Part shown: positions 23,938-37,627 of the stretch, in pieces
How positions within the stretch are numbered: position 1 is the first letter of the stretch
How the letters are laid out: the number at the start of each line of letters is the position of its first letter
NCBI GenBank assembly: GCA_947095535.1
Contig: OX352772.1
Coordinates: 42,675,445-42,739,444 of the forward strand
Origin: Poecilobothrus nobilitatus
Taxonomy: Eukaryota; Arthropoda; Insecta; Diptera; Dolichopodidae
DNA: 64,000 nt
Reading direction: 5' to 3'
Notes under the pieces: model-generated
The model's input: only the letters and a program-made list of their open reading frames with translations
Databases searched by the model: none
Told to the model about the DNA's origin: nothing
Made by a program: the position numbers and the translations under genes

Positions 23938-26900
23938 TAATAACATTATTATTTTTATGAATTGAACTTTGGATTAATGTAACTATATATACATATATAT
24001 AGTTACAAAAAATATATATATGTATATGTAGTTCCAAAAAAAAAAAAAAAAAATGAATAGATAATTATAAAAAAAAAAGAGTGGGAACTAAGCGTGTAAA
24101 TATTAATTTTGCCCCCAGATTTCAAAATTTGATTATATTATTTCATTTATTTATTTTTTTTTGAATTTGAATGATTTTAGAGGATTCAAAGTACAATATT
24201 ATTTAAAAAAATTTTAATTTAAATTTTATTTAAAATAATAATAATATTGTAAAACATTATTTATTTTTATTAAACAAATAATAATTTTAATATACGAAGA
24301 TAAGAATTTATGCAATAAAAAAATATTTGAAATTATATTTTAAAGAAAATACAAAAATATATTCATAATGTTTGTAAATTTAGTTCAATGTAGTGTTAAA
24401 ATTAAATGAATGACACATTTAATTATTATTTTTCAATAATTTTTTTTATTTATAATATTTTTTTGTTTTTTGTATATAGACATGGCTACAAATAATGATT
24501 ATATAAATAGAATATGAATATTTTGACGGGAGTAGAATAACCAGCATCATTATTATTTAATTAATTAATTATTTTTGTTTTGAATTTAAAATTGAAATTA
24601 TTTAAAAATGATAAATATATATATATATATTTTTTTGCTTTTATATAATATACATACATATATATATAAGCAGTAGTTAAAAATTAAAATTTTTTTTTAG
24701 ATTAATTTATATAATTTTATTCCAATGGAGTGAATTTAATAAATTTTAGGTTTCTGAAACTTTTACGATATTAGATAATATAAGTTTTAAGTTTGCCAAT
24801 GGGATGAAAATAATAAGTTTCAGAAAATCAACTTAATCGAAATATGATATTTTTTCTCTACATTTTGAATTCATTCATACGAACTCTAAAATAAATTCGC
24901 TTCAGTTTCAGTATTTTAAGTTTTGTTAAGTCATAGTTTTCGATAAATTGATTACAGTATAAAAAACTAAAAACTTTATCGTTTTGAATTTGAAAAATTT
25001 ATTTTTAAATACTCTTAAGAAAACTTAAATGAAGTTCTCATATTTATGTATTTGTTCTTAAAACGATTGTATGAAGTTAAACACTTCACGTATTTTTGAA
25101 TTTGAAAATTGTAACTGACTTTTTAAAAGTTAAGCTTTTATTATAAAATTTTCACGATATTAAAAATCTAAAAGTGTTTAATCCTTTAATTTAATCTTTT
25201 GTATTTAATTTTTTTACAATTCAAACAATTCTTACTCAGAAAGTTACAACTTACAAGTCAAGTCTTTCAAACAATTACCACCTCTTTTTCCTTTAATTCG
25301 TATTTCAAGTTAACAAATTAAAAAAAAAAAAACAATTTCATAAAATTCTTTAAATTAATTGGAATTCTGAAAAAAAAAAAACATTCTCAAAAAAATCTAC
25401 AATTTTAATTTTTAATTTGAAATATTTTTTACAATGAATACATGATTGCATTAAATTGCATTTAATCATTATCATTTATGATCAATAAAATTGTTTTGAA
25501 TAATAAAAAAAATACACAAAAAAAAAAAAAAGAAAAATAAAGATTACCTTATCTCAATAATTTCAAAGGAATCAGGACAATGACGTAAAAGTAGCTACAT
25601 ATTAATACGAGTACAAAAAATTTTTCATAATAATCTTTCATAATTTTTTTTTTTTACTTTTCTTCTTTTTCTTCTTATTTCAATTCATAATCATTCATAT
25701 CATTCAATCATTCATATGTTTTATACATTTACCATTTAAAAATGAATAACTTTGCAATATGTTACAATGCATGAATGACGTACGAGCAAATATCAAATGC
25801 ACAGCTTATGATTTACTTTAAGCAGAAAAAATAAAGCCAACGGTAATATAAAAACCGCGAAGAAACAAAACTTTAAAAAAAAAGAAACATGAAGTTAAAT
25901 TAAATGGAAAAAAAAAAAAAAATAAATAAATAAAAAAATGCTCTAGAAAATTTACTGTCTAAAAAATAATGGATTTCTTCGAAAATTATACTTATATATA
26001 TATTTTAAAATTTTCCCCCTTACGAGATAATTCTTATAGCGTACTTTAGACCTTCAAAAAAAAAAAAAATAAACCAGTTATTATCTGGAAAGGAATTAAA
26101 TAAAAAAAAATACATATTAAATAAAAAACTATATATATATATATTTATGTACATATACATACATTTTCGCGTAAATTATGCTATTGACCTCTTTGCCGAA
26201 AAGTTCAAATTTAATCAAATTTTTTGTTTATTTATAATTTGGCGAATTTTTTCTTTCGTTCTTTTTATAAGGAAGAGTTTGCTTTTACAAAACTTTTAAT
26301 TTGATTTTTAGTTAATTAAAAATAAATTTTATACAAATATTTGTTTATTTTAATTAAAATTTTAATATTAATATAATATTCTTTACAATATACATATATG
26401 AACATACATATACATATATAAATGATTAATTTAATTAGAAGCATTCATTTATTATATACTGACTTAAGTTCATTCAATTATGGTTTTATTAATTTAATAT
26501 CAGATGATTGACGTAATAAATTGTTTTTTTATAGCTAACTTATTAGTATATGCTACTGCTGCAAATATAGGGTCGAATACATAAAACTGAGTTAGTACTC
26601 AAATCTTACATTTTCAAATAAAAACTGCGACTTCAGATCTAAATTTTGTTTGAAAAAGTGAGATTTGAGCTCATAGCTCAATTTTATGCATTCAACATAT
26701 ATAGTTTTGGGAATAGGTATTTGATTTGAAGAAAGTATTTCCAAGTATCCTGGGATCAATTTTCCATATGTTTTTAATTCTTATCTTAAAAATTCATATG
26801 TTATATTATTAAAAAAAAAAAATTATCTCTGCGCATCAATATAAAAAAATAGTTTTAGCTCGTAATTGGCAGGAGTATTGCTAAAAGTTAAGAATATTTT

Positions 26901-29900
26901 TATTTATTACATACTTATATATATGTTTGAAGTAATTTATTATATATTGTCAATATTTTATTTTTTTTTACTTTCCAATCCTATAAGGAGCATAGGACAT
27001 CCACTAAGTCATTTATTATTCATATTTGACCAAGCTTCAATTTCGGTAATCATTAATTTGACTAAGCCGTTGATTACTCGGCTGTATTGTACAAGACTAT
27101 GAGATGTTTCGTCTTTAACTCTGCCTTATAATGGTTTCACAAAGTTTTTAGAGGGTAAATTAAAGGATTCTACATTATAAAACTATTAAATTAATAAATA
27201 AAATATTAAACTTTTTTTTCTTATTTTCTGAAATACCATAGAGTATCTAAACCTTACCCTGGCTTAAAGTTATTTAAGAAACTTAAATTTGTTTTTTTTT
27301 TATCCTGGTTGTATTGAATCTGTATATGATTAGTCGTGGCTAAAACGCTATATACATATATATTTTATATCTTTCAATATCACTTTGCCGTAAACAGCGT
27401 TTAAGTATTTTTCGATATGAATAATAATTCTACGTATATATTATGAGAAACCCAAAGGTATTGAGATCATGATCTAATAATTTGCAAATTAGAGCCCTAG
27501 TTCTAATTTAATTACATATATAGGTCAACATTTTTCGCATTATTTAATTAATTTTTTTTAATGACTAAAGTAATTTTATTTTTTTTATATGCTAATTATT
27601 TTAAATGAATTAATTTAAATTGTATAATTAAATCTTTAATTACCAATCCACATGTTTCAATATTATGTTTTATATTTCATTAATATTAAATAGATATTAA
27701 GTATTTATGAAATCATGTGATTATCATAATTTATGATTTTACGACAACGCGTTTTTTTCACGCTTATTTAAAAATTATAAAAAGTACAAAAGAAATTTTT
27801 TAAATTTGTTTTCTTTCTTTTCTGTTCGATTTAATTTAGTTTTAAATAAATTAAAGTATTTAATATGTTTTTGCGGTTCTTGTTGAAATCAAGTTTTTTA
27901 ACTCACTTTAGAAATGAGTATATGTCATAATTTTAAGCTTTAAATGTCAAAATTTAGATATATTGTTCTTTAGTGTATTCCCTGGAGTAATTAAATGACA
28001 ACTCAAGGAAACCTTAAAATTTTAAAAGAAATCTTTTAATTCTGTGAGATATAAATAAGTATGTTAAATACCCCTTATTTCTATACATGTCAGGTCTGAG
28101 TATATTTTAAAAAAAAGTTATCATAGTATTGACTTATCAAAGTATTTACAGGTTACGGAAATTATTCTTCTACATATATATATTTCTTTTTAAAAAATAA
28201 ATAAAATCAAAATTTTTAACTAAAAAAAGTTCAATAACCAGATCTGATTTCAACATTATGTTATCAAAAAAACAAAACAAAATTGAAAAAAAACTTTAAA
28301 AATACTTGAATATTTTTTCCTAAATTAAAATTTCAAATATTATTGTTTGTCTGGTAACAGATTGCGAATTTTTGATATCCGTTTGGAGGTTAAGTTCTAC
28401 TTAATGGAATTGTTCCATTTAAAATTTAAATATGGATTAGAAACAAATTAGAATATGCATTATAATAATAAATATTAATTTTTTTAATTTATATAATTAA
28501 TTTTCTTATTTTTTAATTTCTTAACCTAAAACTTTTATTTTAATGTTAATTTCTTATATATATTTTTTTTTTTTTTTCAAATTAGATTTAAATGAAGTCA
28601 GATGTTATGGAATTTATGGTTGTTTTCCATTGACTGGACCATTTACAACAAATACACGTCAAATAAATGTTCATCCACAACGACCATCTGATATTCAACC
28701 ACATTTTCCAGTATTTAATAAAGAAAATCCAGAGAATCCAAATTTTATTGATTTAAAGAAACCAACAGATGTTAAAAAATTTGGAATAAATCCATATGCA
28801 AAATTTTTTATAATATCACATGGTTATTTAGAAGCTGGTAATAAACCATGGATGATTGATATTGCACAAAAATTAATACGTACCGAACCAGATTGTTCTG
28901 TTATGATGGTTGATTGGGGTGCTGGTTCACATCCACCATATACACAAGCTGTTGCAAATATACGTTTAGTTGGTGTTATGACAGCGCACATAATACATTT
29001 AATATATGCTGAAACTGGTATGAAAAATTTAGATCAAGTTCATATGATTGGACATTCATTAGGTGCACATTTATCTGGTTATGCTGGTACAACATTACAA
29101 AAAGATTTTGGTTTAAAATTGGGTCGTATTACTGGAATGGATCCAGCTGCACCATTATTTTCTGGTACTGAACCTATTGTACGTTTAGATAGAACTGATG
29201 CAAAATATGTTGATGTTATACATACTGATTCAAATCCATTAATGAGCGGTGGTTTGGGTATGAATACACCAATTGGACATGTTGATTTTTATCCAAATGG
29301 TGGTTTTGATAATCCTGGTTGTGATGGTGGTTTACATGAACATATGTCCGTTGAAAAAAGTTTCTTTTCAAGTGTTAAAAAATTTGTTGGATGCAATCAT
29401 ATTCGTAGTCATCAATTCTTTTTAGAGAGTATAACACCAAAATGTGCATTCAATTCAATTAGTTGTGATTCATATGAAGTAAGTTCTTTAATAAAGTTAA
29501 TTTAAGTTTAATTAAATATTAATGTTATTGTAATTTTTTTTTTTACAGAGTTTTAAAAGTGGAAAATGTGATAGATGTGGAGAAAATGGTCATCATTGTA
29601 TTAGATTTGGCTATAATAGTTATCGGGATTATAAAAAATTACTTGATAAAGGTGTTGTTAGTAATAATACATCAGTAATGACTTATTTATCAACAGCAAA
29701 AAGCAAACCATTTTGTAGTAAGTATTTAAATTTATTTTAAATTTTTTTTTCTTTTAAAACTTTTAAACTTCTTTCTCTTAATTTTTAATAGAGTCAATTA
29801 TTTATATTTTATTCTAAACAATTTGTTTTTTTACTATTTTTTAGGACATCATTATAAAGTCACTGTAAGAATATCAAATTCAGAGGAAAGTCGTTTACAT

Positions 29901-30257
29901 GGTGGTGAAATTGGTACATTATCAATAAAATTACATTCAAGAAAAAGACGTGAAACTGATTTAATGCCATTTTCATCAACACCACAATATTTTGAACCTG
30001 GACAACAATATGTTTCTGTTATACCAGGTAAAGATATTGTTAATCCAACATATGCAACAATAACATGGGATTATCAAACAAATTTATTAAATCCATTAAC
30101 ATGGCGTATTGTATCAGCACCACGTATTTATGTTGATTACATTTTAATTGAATCAATTGAAAATCCTAAATTTGAAATGCATTTATGTCCAATTTTGGAT
30201 GCAGCAATTGTTTCTGGCAATAATAATATATTAGAAATAAATAACTGTAAATATTAA
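21167..30257 (+). CDS. pancreatic-type triacylglycerol lipase with PLAT-like C-terminal domain
   Basis: Predicted alpha/beta-hydrolase that cleaves acylglycerol esters, most likely secreted. Exons with matching phases: 21167-21281, 28586-29478, 29549-29717 and 29845-30257 (529 residues). The core is secure: nucleophile Ser196 in GHSLGAHLSGYAG, Asp224 in GMDPAAPLF and His310 in GCNHIRSH form the triad of the pancreatic lipase family. Cys284 and Cys308 bound a 23-residue lid loop, the length seen in classical pancreatic lipase rather than the short lid of phospholipase A1 types. Exon 3 carries the Cys-rich 'GKCDRCGENGHHC' segment before the C-terminal domain, and exon 4 a PLAT-like beta-sandwich (KVTVRISN...ATITWDYQ...VDYILIESI). 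The first exon (ATG 21167, preceded by AACAAA) is less certain: its signal peptide is weak (GLLLQTMLYL), it is 7.3 kb upstream and it could equally splice to 38515. The catalytic exon itself is certain. Confidence 0.85.
22859..23862. mobile_element. MITE with TTCCCTGAAATAAAG ends, split by a second element
   Basis: The left end TTCCCTGAAATAAAGTCAAA (22864) is matched by the reverse complement of the right end, TTCCCTGAAATAAAGCCAAA (ends 23862). CATTTAC lies just outside both ends (22852-22858 and 23863-23869) and may be the target duplication. The inside holds further ATAAAGCCAAAAT blocks. The right part shares the GGATTATACGCCxTTT module with the fold-back element at 16503-17092. The element at 23044-23625 lies wholly inside it and so must be younger. 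Confidence 0.6.
23044..23625 (+). mobile_element. nested fly-type repeat with TTATACCCTACACTTAAA ends
   Basis: The left terminus 23044-23061 (TTATACCCTACACTTAAA) is exactly the reverse complement of the right terminus 23608-23625. Inside are diverged tandem blocks ending in a 'GTACAAAATTT..(G/A)..TTCTATCTTTATT' string (twice, near 23150 and 23290), then ACGGACGGACGGAC and a final 'TATATATACATGTCC' stretch. This order, with a GGACGGACGGACAT block followed by A/T and GGGTATAATA at the end, is a familiar pattern in fly genomes. The 90-residue open frame at 23189-23461 lies within the repeat and shows no family motif. Confidence 0.65.
23901..23932. repeat. TA microsatellite
   Basis: About sixteen uninterrupted TA units. 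Shorter TA runs occur throughout the window. Confidence 0.9.
26570..26697. mobile_element. short fold-back MITE, copy 1
   Basis: The left arm GTCGAATACATAAAACTGAG (from 26572) pairs with the right arm CTCAATTTTATGCATTCAAC (ends 26695), and the arms continue through CTCAAATCTTAC and GTGAGATTTGAG. A related copy lies at 57229-57364. No coding potential. Confidence 0.65.
26985..27105 (-). repeat. short dispersed repeat, minus-strand copy
   Basis: The reverse complement shares its order of blocks with 6219-6285 and contains about 45 bp more. The 78-residue open frame at 26866-27102 overlaps it and is not a credible gene. Confidence 0.4.
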
Positions 30258-30750
30258 TTTGAAAATTGGTATAAAAATGAAATCGAAATTAATCGAAACG
30301 AAATGGAAACAAAAATTAAACGAAAATGAAATGATAATATTATCATCATAGCTTTCAACTCACAATGCAAAAAAACGATAAAATTGTTTTTAGTTTAAAA
30401 AAAAAATTCATCCGTTTAGTTTAGACACAAACCTAATGCGTATAAAACAAATTTTTGGTTTGGTTATAAAAGAAACAGTTAAACTTGGTTAAACGTTAAA
30501 ACAGGTTAAAACCATTGTGCAATTTTCATTCAAAATTGTTTTTTCGTTCTTTTCGTTATTTTCATTTGAAAATTGTGATTTTTTTTTAGAAACTAAGCCA
30601 GTAGAATATAGATGTCGCATATATCATATTTAGTTTCATCACATTAGTTTTTTAAGTGCAAGTATTAGAATTTACTACTAATATTCAATGCAAAATTATT
30701 TAATAATATACCGTTATGAATATTATATGTTTATGTATAAATTAATAAAT
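30258..30750 (+). other. probable lipase 3' UTR
   Basis: The sequence after the stop is A-rich and ordinary. AATAAA at 30744-30749 is the first good poly(A) signal candidate I see. Confidence 0.4.
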
Positions 30751-31459
30751 GTATAGGTATATATATAATAATATACAATCAGTTACATTTAAATTAAATT
30801 TTAATTTTTAAAAACGAAACTTAAAATTAATATTGTAAATATATATTTCATTAGTACATTTGTTTATTTGTTATTATTATATATTTGTATTTGTAATGTA
30901 TTTATATTTGTTTAATATATCTTTATGGAAAACAAAATATTATTATGTATTTTATATTTTTTTTTGAAAAAGAATCTTTTATTAAATTTTCAGTAGTAAA
31001 AGTCAACAGATAAGAAAAATTAACTCTAAACTTGTAACACATATCAAAAGCGTCTTTGGCTATTTTCTTATTTCCAGTCGCGTTGATGTTATATAATGTC
31101 AATTGGGAACTAACTGAAAAAAAATATGAACTTGTAATATTATTTAAATTAAGTTGATACAAATTGCAAACAAAAAGTTGGATAAACTGATATTTATTAT
31201 TTTTGGTTTTGTTTTTTTAATTTCTTGATGGATGTAAACCACCATGCAAAATAGCAACATTAACAAAAAGCTATGCTAGTATTGCAACGTCAATTTTTCT
31301 AAAGATAGATCATTGGCACATCAGCTTTTAATTTTTCAACGCCCGAACTCAATTTATTCAAGTCTGTTTTTATTATATTATTTAAATATTATTACTATTA
31401 CTATTATATTTAAATACTTCACCATTATTTTTTATTTTAATTTTACTAAATAAGTCAGG
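30751..31459. other. A/T-rich DNA without a supported feature
   Basis: No exon, RNA gene or repeat can be supported here. The 79-residue minus frame at 30923-31162 is low-complexity. Confidence 0.6.
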
Positions 31460-33492
31460 TTTTTAATTGGTTTTTGTTAAAATTTTCCTTAAAATCAAAT
31501 ACGACAGTTCTACCGATCTAATAAAGACATTAAAAAGCTTCGAAAAATAAAATGACGGCGAATTATAAAACAAATGCTTACAATGTGATAGAGAACTGCA
31601 ATTAAAAATATTATTGAAGAACCAGGCAAGCATAAAAGAAAATCCTTTGGAATATATCCTAAGGAGAAACATTAAGTATTTGACAAAAAATCAAGCCGTT
31701 GCTGAATCATTTTGTCAGCTGTCTGTATTTATCTTTTCACTTTAACAAACCGAAATGATCGAAGTTGATTGACAAGCTTCTTGTGCTTTAAAATATAGCT
31801 TTAAAAATATAAATAGAATAAAGTAATGGGTATATATTTTTTTGTGACTGTTACAGTGCTAAGCCTTTGCTCATTACTATATATATAAAGCTGTTGCTAA
31901 CAAATGCATGAAACCACTCACTTATTTCGTATCAAAAAGATGAAGCACTTCTAGATGTGCTAGAGACTAGCTGCAAAAGGCATTTGATAGAGTTTGGTGT
32001 GAAACCATCCAGAAAAATCTGAAATTACATCTTTTTGGTTCCAAAGGAGCCCTTTTAGCGCTTTATATGTTGTATGGGAATTTCAATTTTTATATCCAAA
32101 TATCGTCATATGGGGTCGTCATTGAAAACATTTTGACGAGCTCTCCAACTTTAGTTTGGGGACCATGGTTTTAGGACGCGCTGCTTGGTTCCTGAAAGTG
32201 TTTATAAGCTCTTAATATATTGGCGACCTCTATAACTTTTGTTTGTGGACCATTCTTCAAAACCGTCCTGTTGGAAGATGACAGCGTTTAGAAATCCTAA
32301 CTATAAAAACCAGGGATACAATGCTTTTTCAAAATACTTTTTAATCATGCGATTTAATTAACTGTTTGACGCTTACAATGCAAGCACACATTACTAGTTT
32401 CATATATAAACGTTATGATTTCCAGAGTCCTAGTAGAAATTAAGACTGACTGTAAGAGATTTATAGTATTATTTAAGAAAATCAGAATATTAAATTAAAA
32501 TTCTATCAAGGAAAGAAGAAAATCTACACTTGATAGAAATGTGATTAAAGAGAACTTATAATAAATTTGAGGTATTTTAAGGACTTCCCCAAGTCTTAAT
32601 TTTAATAATAAAATAATTTATTATATTTCTTTTAAAATTGAAATTTAAGAAAAAAAATAATTTCTCTATTAAAATTATTATCGTATACAGTGAAGAAGCG
32701 GTTAACCGCAAAAAAGGATTTCAATTTAGGATATTTTTTTTATAACTTTATTATTATTTACATGATCTTATTTAATTTTTAATAACCACAAAATGAAAGG
32801 TTCATTTATAGAATTGACAGAATAATTATATAAATAATTATGAAAGTCGTTAAATTATAACTACCAATCCAATTGATAACTTTGTTAAAATTTTTTTTAA
32901 AGTCAAAAGTTTTCTTAAAACAATTTCAATTTGTACATGACAATATGTCTATATTTTAGGTACCAATGTTGTTAAATTTGTTCTCTATTCTCTATATATG
33001 AAAATCTTAAAATAATTTTAAAGATTTAACACTAACTCTTCTTAACGTAAGTCAAAATATCGAAACAATTTCACTCTTTTATGTAGATATCTTCCATTTC
33101 AGTTAATGACACACTATTGAACTAAAATTAATTATGTCTCCCCTAAAAGACAATTCGAACATAATACGAGAACAAGTGTTCATTTCTGCATAGTGGAAAT
33201 GAGCATAGTGATTTCTGGGTGACTTAAAATTAGTTATGGAAACTCATTCGTTGTAAGAACTGCTAGGATGTGGAAAATGCTTTCATCAAATATATTTCCC
33301 CTCTGTCAATAATGTTCCATTCTACAATTTGTATTTAAAAAGGAAATTTTTAGGTTCGTTTATAATTTGTAACCTCCAACTCTTTCTTCATATTCTATTT
33401 CCTTTCCAATTTTACTCTCCCATTCAGTTAGACCTATATTAGTATAAAAGAAGACGATGTTAGTGTTTAGTGAATGTCTAAAAAAAAAAAAC
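31460..33492 (+). pseudogene. decayed LINE (reverse transcriptase fragments plus 3' poly(A))
   Basis: KAFDRVW at 31977-31997, followed by CETIQKNLKLHLFGS, is the first catalytic Asp motif of a non-LTR reverse transcriptase (usual form D.SKAFDRVWH). About 1.25 kb further on, HSFVVRTARMWKMLSSNIF (about 33243-33300) matches the C-terminal piece seen at 43.8 kb (NSFVVRTSRMWNHLP). The sequence ends in a T/G-rich 3' region and a poly(A) run at 33481-33491. The spacing fits one element whose middle has decayed beyond recognition. A basic stretch near 31530-31660 may be part of the linker before the reverse transcriptase, but that is weak. Confidence 0.5.
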
Positions 33493-35720
33493 AAAATAGT
33501 GTAGATTTGTTGTAACTAAGAATGTAATCTTATCTTGATTTATTATTTTTGAATTCTGAATAGAATTTTCAAAAAATTTAACGCTATAACGTCATATTTT
33601 CCTTCTTTGCATTAAACTTAAGAATAGCTGGATCTATAGTAAAAAAGAAACTAAGAAACACATAAATAGATATAAGAAATTAAAAAATAAAACGATAATT
33701 AAAAAAAAAAGTTTTGTAAAAAACATAAAAATTCCAGCTGATTAAAAAAAAGAAAAAAACAAAAAGAATTTTAAGATTTAATCTTAAACTCAATCATATG
33801 TTACGTATCTTCTTTTTTAAATTCATTTCTTTTGTATATAAGGAATATAGGATTAACCTGCATTTATATAACCTTGAATTTTTTTATCAATAATTATAGC
33901 TCTTTCCTTTATTATACAAACTGATTGCACATTTTCATTAACCTGCCAATAAAATCAATTGTAACTTCTGTTCATGCGGTTTGTTTTTTTGTGTTTGATC
34001 ATTCCATTTTATTTTTTTCCGTTCAACATATTATGTGTATTGGTATGTATAGTTACAAGTTACCAGTTATCATCGATTGATTTTACCGAAATGTCATTTT
34101 AGATTATATTTAACGATTTCAAATTCAAAATTTATTGAAAAATAGTTAATATAAAAAAAGTATCTTAAGAATTAAATTGTATTGTTAAACATAAGAAGCA
34201 AAAAAAAAAATATAAATGTTTACAGTCATTTGTTTGAAATTATTTATTTACCTTTTGAATTAATTTATGATCATTTTTTTTTTTGTTATTTTTTTTATTT
34301 TCATTTTATTATTGTTTGTTCTTTTATTTGTTAATAATTACCTGGTCTGCGTGTCAAACAACTGTTTTTTTCCTTCATATTATGTTTGTTGTTTTTTATA
34401 TTGTTTTAGTTAATTTTTAGTTGACATAAATCAGCCCGACTATTATATACTAAATAAAGCTTGTTACAAGCTTCTTATATACATAAATGAAATTAGAGAG
34501 AGAAAAAAAATTAGAGTTATAGAATCAAATTTGACTCTAGTATTAGTAGTGTTGGAAAGTTTTAAAATATAAATACATAATAAAAAAATTTTAAAATGTA
34601 GATTTTGTTTAGAATTCTTCATTAACATCTGACAGTTAGTGAGTGTGTTAGTGAGTGATATTGATGGTTAGTAAGTGAGTGATAATTTTTTAAAGATAAT
34701 TCATGGTATAGTTAAGTTTTTTGACATAAGATTTATTTACGGCCTATTATGGATAGTCTTTACAATTTTATGTGGCCCAATAAATAAATTATACATATAT
34801 AAATTATGTTTTAAGTAATTCTTTTACATTTTTTTCTTTTTGAGTTGTTTTGTTTGAAGTGAATTAATTTTTTTAATATGAATTATCCTTTGTTATTCTT
34901 TAATTTGAAACGTCTTATGTCTTATCTATATTACCATATTAGACTTCATCTTTACTTTTTTATGTTTTCTTATATTTATGTTCGACTTCAGATTCCAAAT
35001 TCTTGGATATATAAAATTGCATATTTATAAATAATATATCAATAATTTATTTAAATCAAAATGTAGTAATTATACTACATTTTTCAAGTATTATATACCT
35101 GTTTTAGTTATTAGTTGAAATTACTCCATAATAACCTTACCTTTTATGTTCAAAAATTTTTTCCTTTTTAAATTCCTTTAAATTAAAGAATATATGGATA
35201 CATTCAGTTAAATTATAGGTCCTGATTTTCTTTTTTTTTTCGTTTTGTTGTATTATAATTATAGGGTTAACAAATATTTAATATATATCAGACTTTTTCG
35301 TTTATTTTATGGCGTGATTGTTTGTTTTAAGGGGCATTACTCAATTAATTGAATCAAAAAACGTTTAATAAAAAAAAAATAGAGTAAAAAAGACACACAC
35401 GTAGAATTAAAAATAAAAAAAAAAAACAAAAACATAGGAATGAGAATTAAATAAAAATTAAAGAGGAAGTGTTAAATCGATAATTATATATAAAAACAAT
35501 GGAAAGATAACAAAACAAAAAGTTAAAAAACTTGTAATTAAAAACAAACAAAAATTATATTGAGTGTTATTTTGACTATCAAAGATATATTATGTGTTGG
35601 ATTAAATGTTTTTTGTAAGTTGAATTTAAATTTTCTTTGTAACTTAAATTAAAATATATTTTGTATATAATATTGAATATTTCGTATTTAGATTTCGCTT
35701 AAAAAAAAAACTAAATTAAA
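33493..35720. other. A/T-rich DNA; only a small degenerate minisatellite seen
   Basis: A degenerate repeat of GTTAGTGAGTG-type units lies at about 34631-34681. No exon is supported. Confidence 0.55.
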
Positions 35721-35739
35721 ATATAAAAAGTGTATATAT

Positions 35740-36330
35740 ATTCCAAGTAAGGTTGATTGGGGTTTTTTTTCCTAAGAGAGGTGGGGAATCTTCCAAAGAA
35801 ATTAAGAATACCAGTTTGGTAGTATTAACTAAACTCACCTCCCCTATTAGCCAATATAATGCTAACGCAGTACATTGGATAGGGACTAGAGATAGAACAA
35901 GCATTCGGAAACATTGAATTGGGGAATGAAACCGAAGGGAACAATGAATTCGCCTTTATTATTACTATCGTGCTATCAGTGATATGCAGCACTATATATA
36001 TACCTTCTTGCATTAGTTAATAATTGAAGGCACCTGCAAAAGTCAATGTAGCAGCGTTATTATTAATACTACTATTTGCTACAGAGTCAAGACTATTATT
36101 GGATTCAGAAACAGTAGTACATAGCACCTAGCTGCATGAGGTAATCAAAGATAGCTCCACTGCAGCAGCTGTTATTATTATCATACGATAGACATTATTA
36201 TATGATATAAAAAAACTACTCCTTTTTTCTTGTTCTAACCTGACCGGATCAGTGAAAGGTTGATGACTTGACCACCATACACCACTATCAATGATAAGTG
36301 AGATAAAAGTAGGACCATAAATTGGATTAA
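35740..36330. other. unexplained block of higher sequence complexity
   Basis: This block has noticeably fewer homopolymer runs than its surroundings and contains several imperfect TTATTATTA groups. On the minus strand a CTTTTGCAG acceptor (about 36036) and a GGAG/GTGAGT donor (about 35834) are present, but all three frames between them are closed early. It may be a non-coding RNA exon or an old transposon; I recognise nothing in it. Confidence 0.25.
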
Positions 36331-37627
36331 GAGCACTACAGTTTATTTCAGTATTATCTATAGTATAATTTTAACAAAAAGAGGGTCACAAATATAAATG
36401 ATACATTTATATTCAATTAAATGATTCCAACCTAAAACTAGAAGGGTTTTACATGTAAATTCAAAGAAGTTATGTATTTTAGAAAAGAAAAATTTAAATA
36501 TATTCCACATAAGAACTGAAAAAAATGTATAACGAAATAAGTTCCATTCATTTCGAATTTCAAACTAATTTTTTTTTTTTGACTTTTCTATTCATTATTA
36601 TTTTTTTAAACTTTATATTCTCCCCTCTTTTTTACTTACTTTAATTATCACATCTAATTTAATCACATTATAAGTACCTACAACTAATTCATAAGGATAA
36701 AACTTTTATTCGTTGTGTTTTTAACTGTTCTACTTTAACTAAAAGTTTGCATTTGATGCATATTTGGGTACCTCGACCTGGTATTTCATCATAATAAACT
36801 TTTATCTAATATCTGAAAGTGAATTTTAAGCATTCAATAGTTTAAGAAAACGTTATATTTTCCATAATAAGTTGAAGAATAACAATAAACTTTTAGCTAA
36901 TATATTTAGATAAATTTTTAAGTCAATATTATGTTTTTATATTGTTATATCTAAGGAAACTGGAAAGAGGATTTATTGGGTGTACTCTGAAGTAAATCCG
37001 AAATACCTAAATTTTTATTTAGTTTAAAATTTTCACTTAGTAGTAAAAAAAACTACTATAGTGCTGGCATGTCCTGAAAAGCATATAAGATGAAAGCCCA
37101 CTGTTTCGCGTTTCTAATCAAACAAACCACTTGCACATGTGTGTATATTCGAAGTATACAATGAAGTTTGTTTTTATTTCATGGTTTACTATTTCTTTTG
37201 TATATCCATACAAAATACATTTATATACTCATAGGTATAGAAATTTAAATTACTCAATAATTAATTCAACAAAATTATGTAATCTTGGAAACAAAAAATA
37301 ATTTATTTAATTAAATATTTTTCTATTTTTTATTTATTACAATAATTAAATTTTCAATAAGATTAAATTTTAGTTTAGATTGATAAATTAAAATAATACA
37401 GAACGTAAAACTAAAGGTTTTTAAAGATGTATATTTATATATGTAAAGACTATGAAAACAGGAATGGCGACTTGCACTAAAATTTTGAAATTTTAACAAA
37501 AAATGTGTAAGAAAAAATTGTGAAAAGTCAGAAGAAATTTTCTTCAATTTAAGGAAATATAATTAAGAACAGCTGTTACACATTTAAAAATAATTAAAAT
37601 TATAATGTTGAAGCTGTTTTTGCGTTG

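Larger units (their letters stand above)
21282..28585 (+). other. 7.3-kb intron before the lipase catalytic exon
   Basis: The donor G/GTAAGT at 21282 and the acceptor CAAATTAG at 28585 join in phase 1 to give an Asp codon. The interior is A/T-rich and contains nested inverted-repeat elements (22859-23862), a TA microsatellite (23901-23932), a fold-back MITE (26570-26697) and a short inverted copy of the repeat at 6219 (26985-27105). No other exon is convincing. Confidence 0.6.

Noticed and set aside
28543..28585. ATG-initiated hydrophobic start (MLISYIYFFFFFKL) directly before the lipase catalytic exon
   Set aside because: It could pass for a signal peptide, but the run of Phe codons is the poly(T) tract of a 3' splice site and the AAATTAG acceptor at 28585 is well placed. 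An alternative start with a retained intron end cannot be fully excluded.
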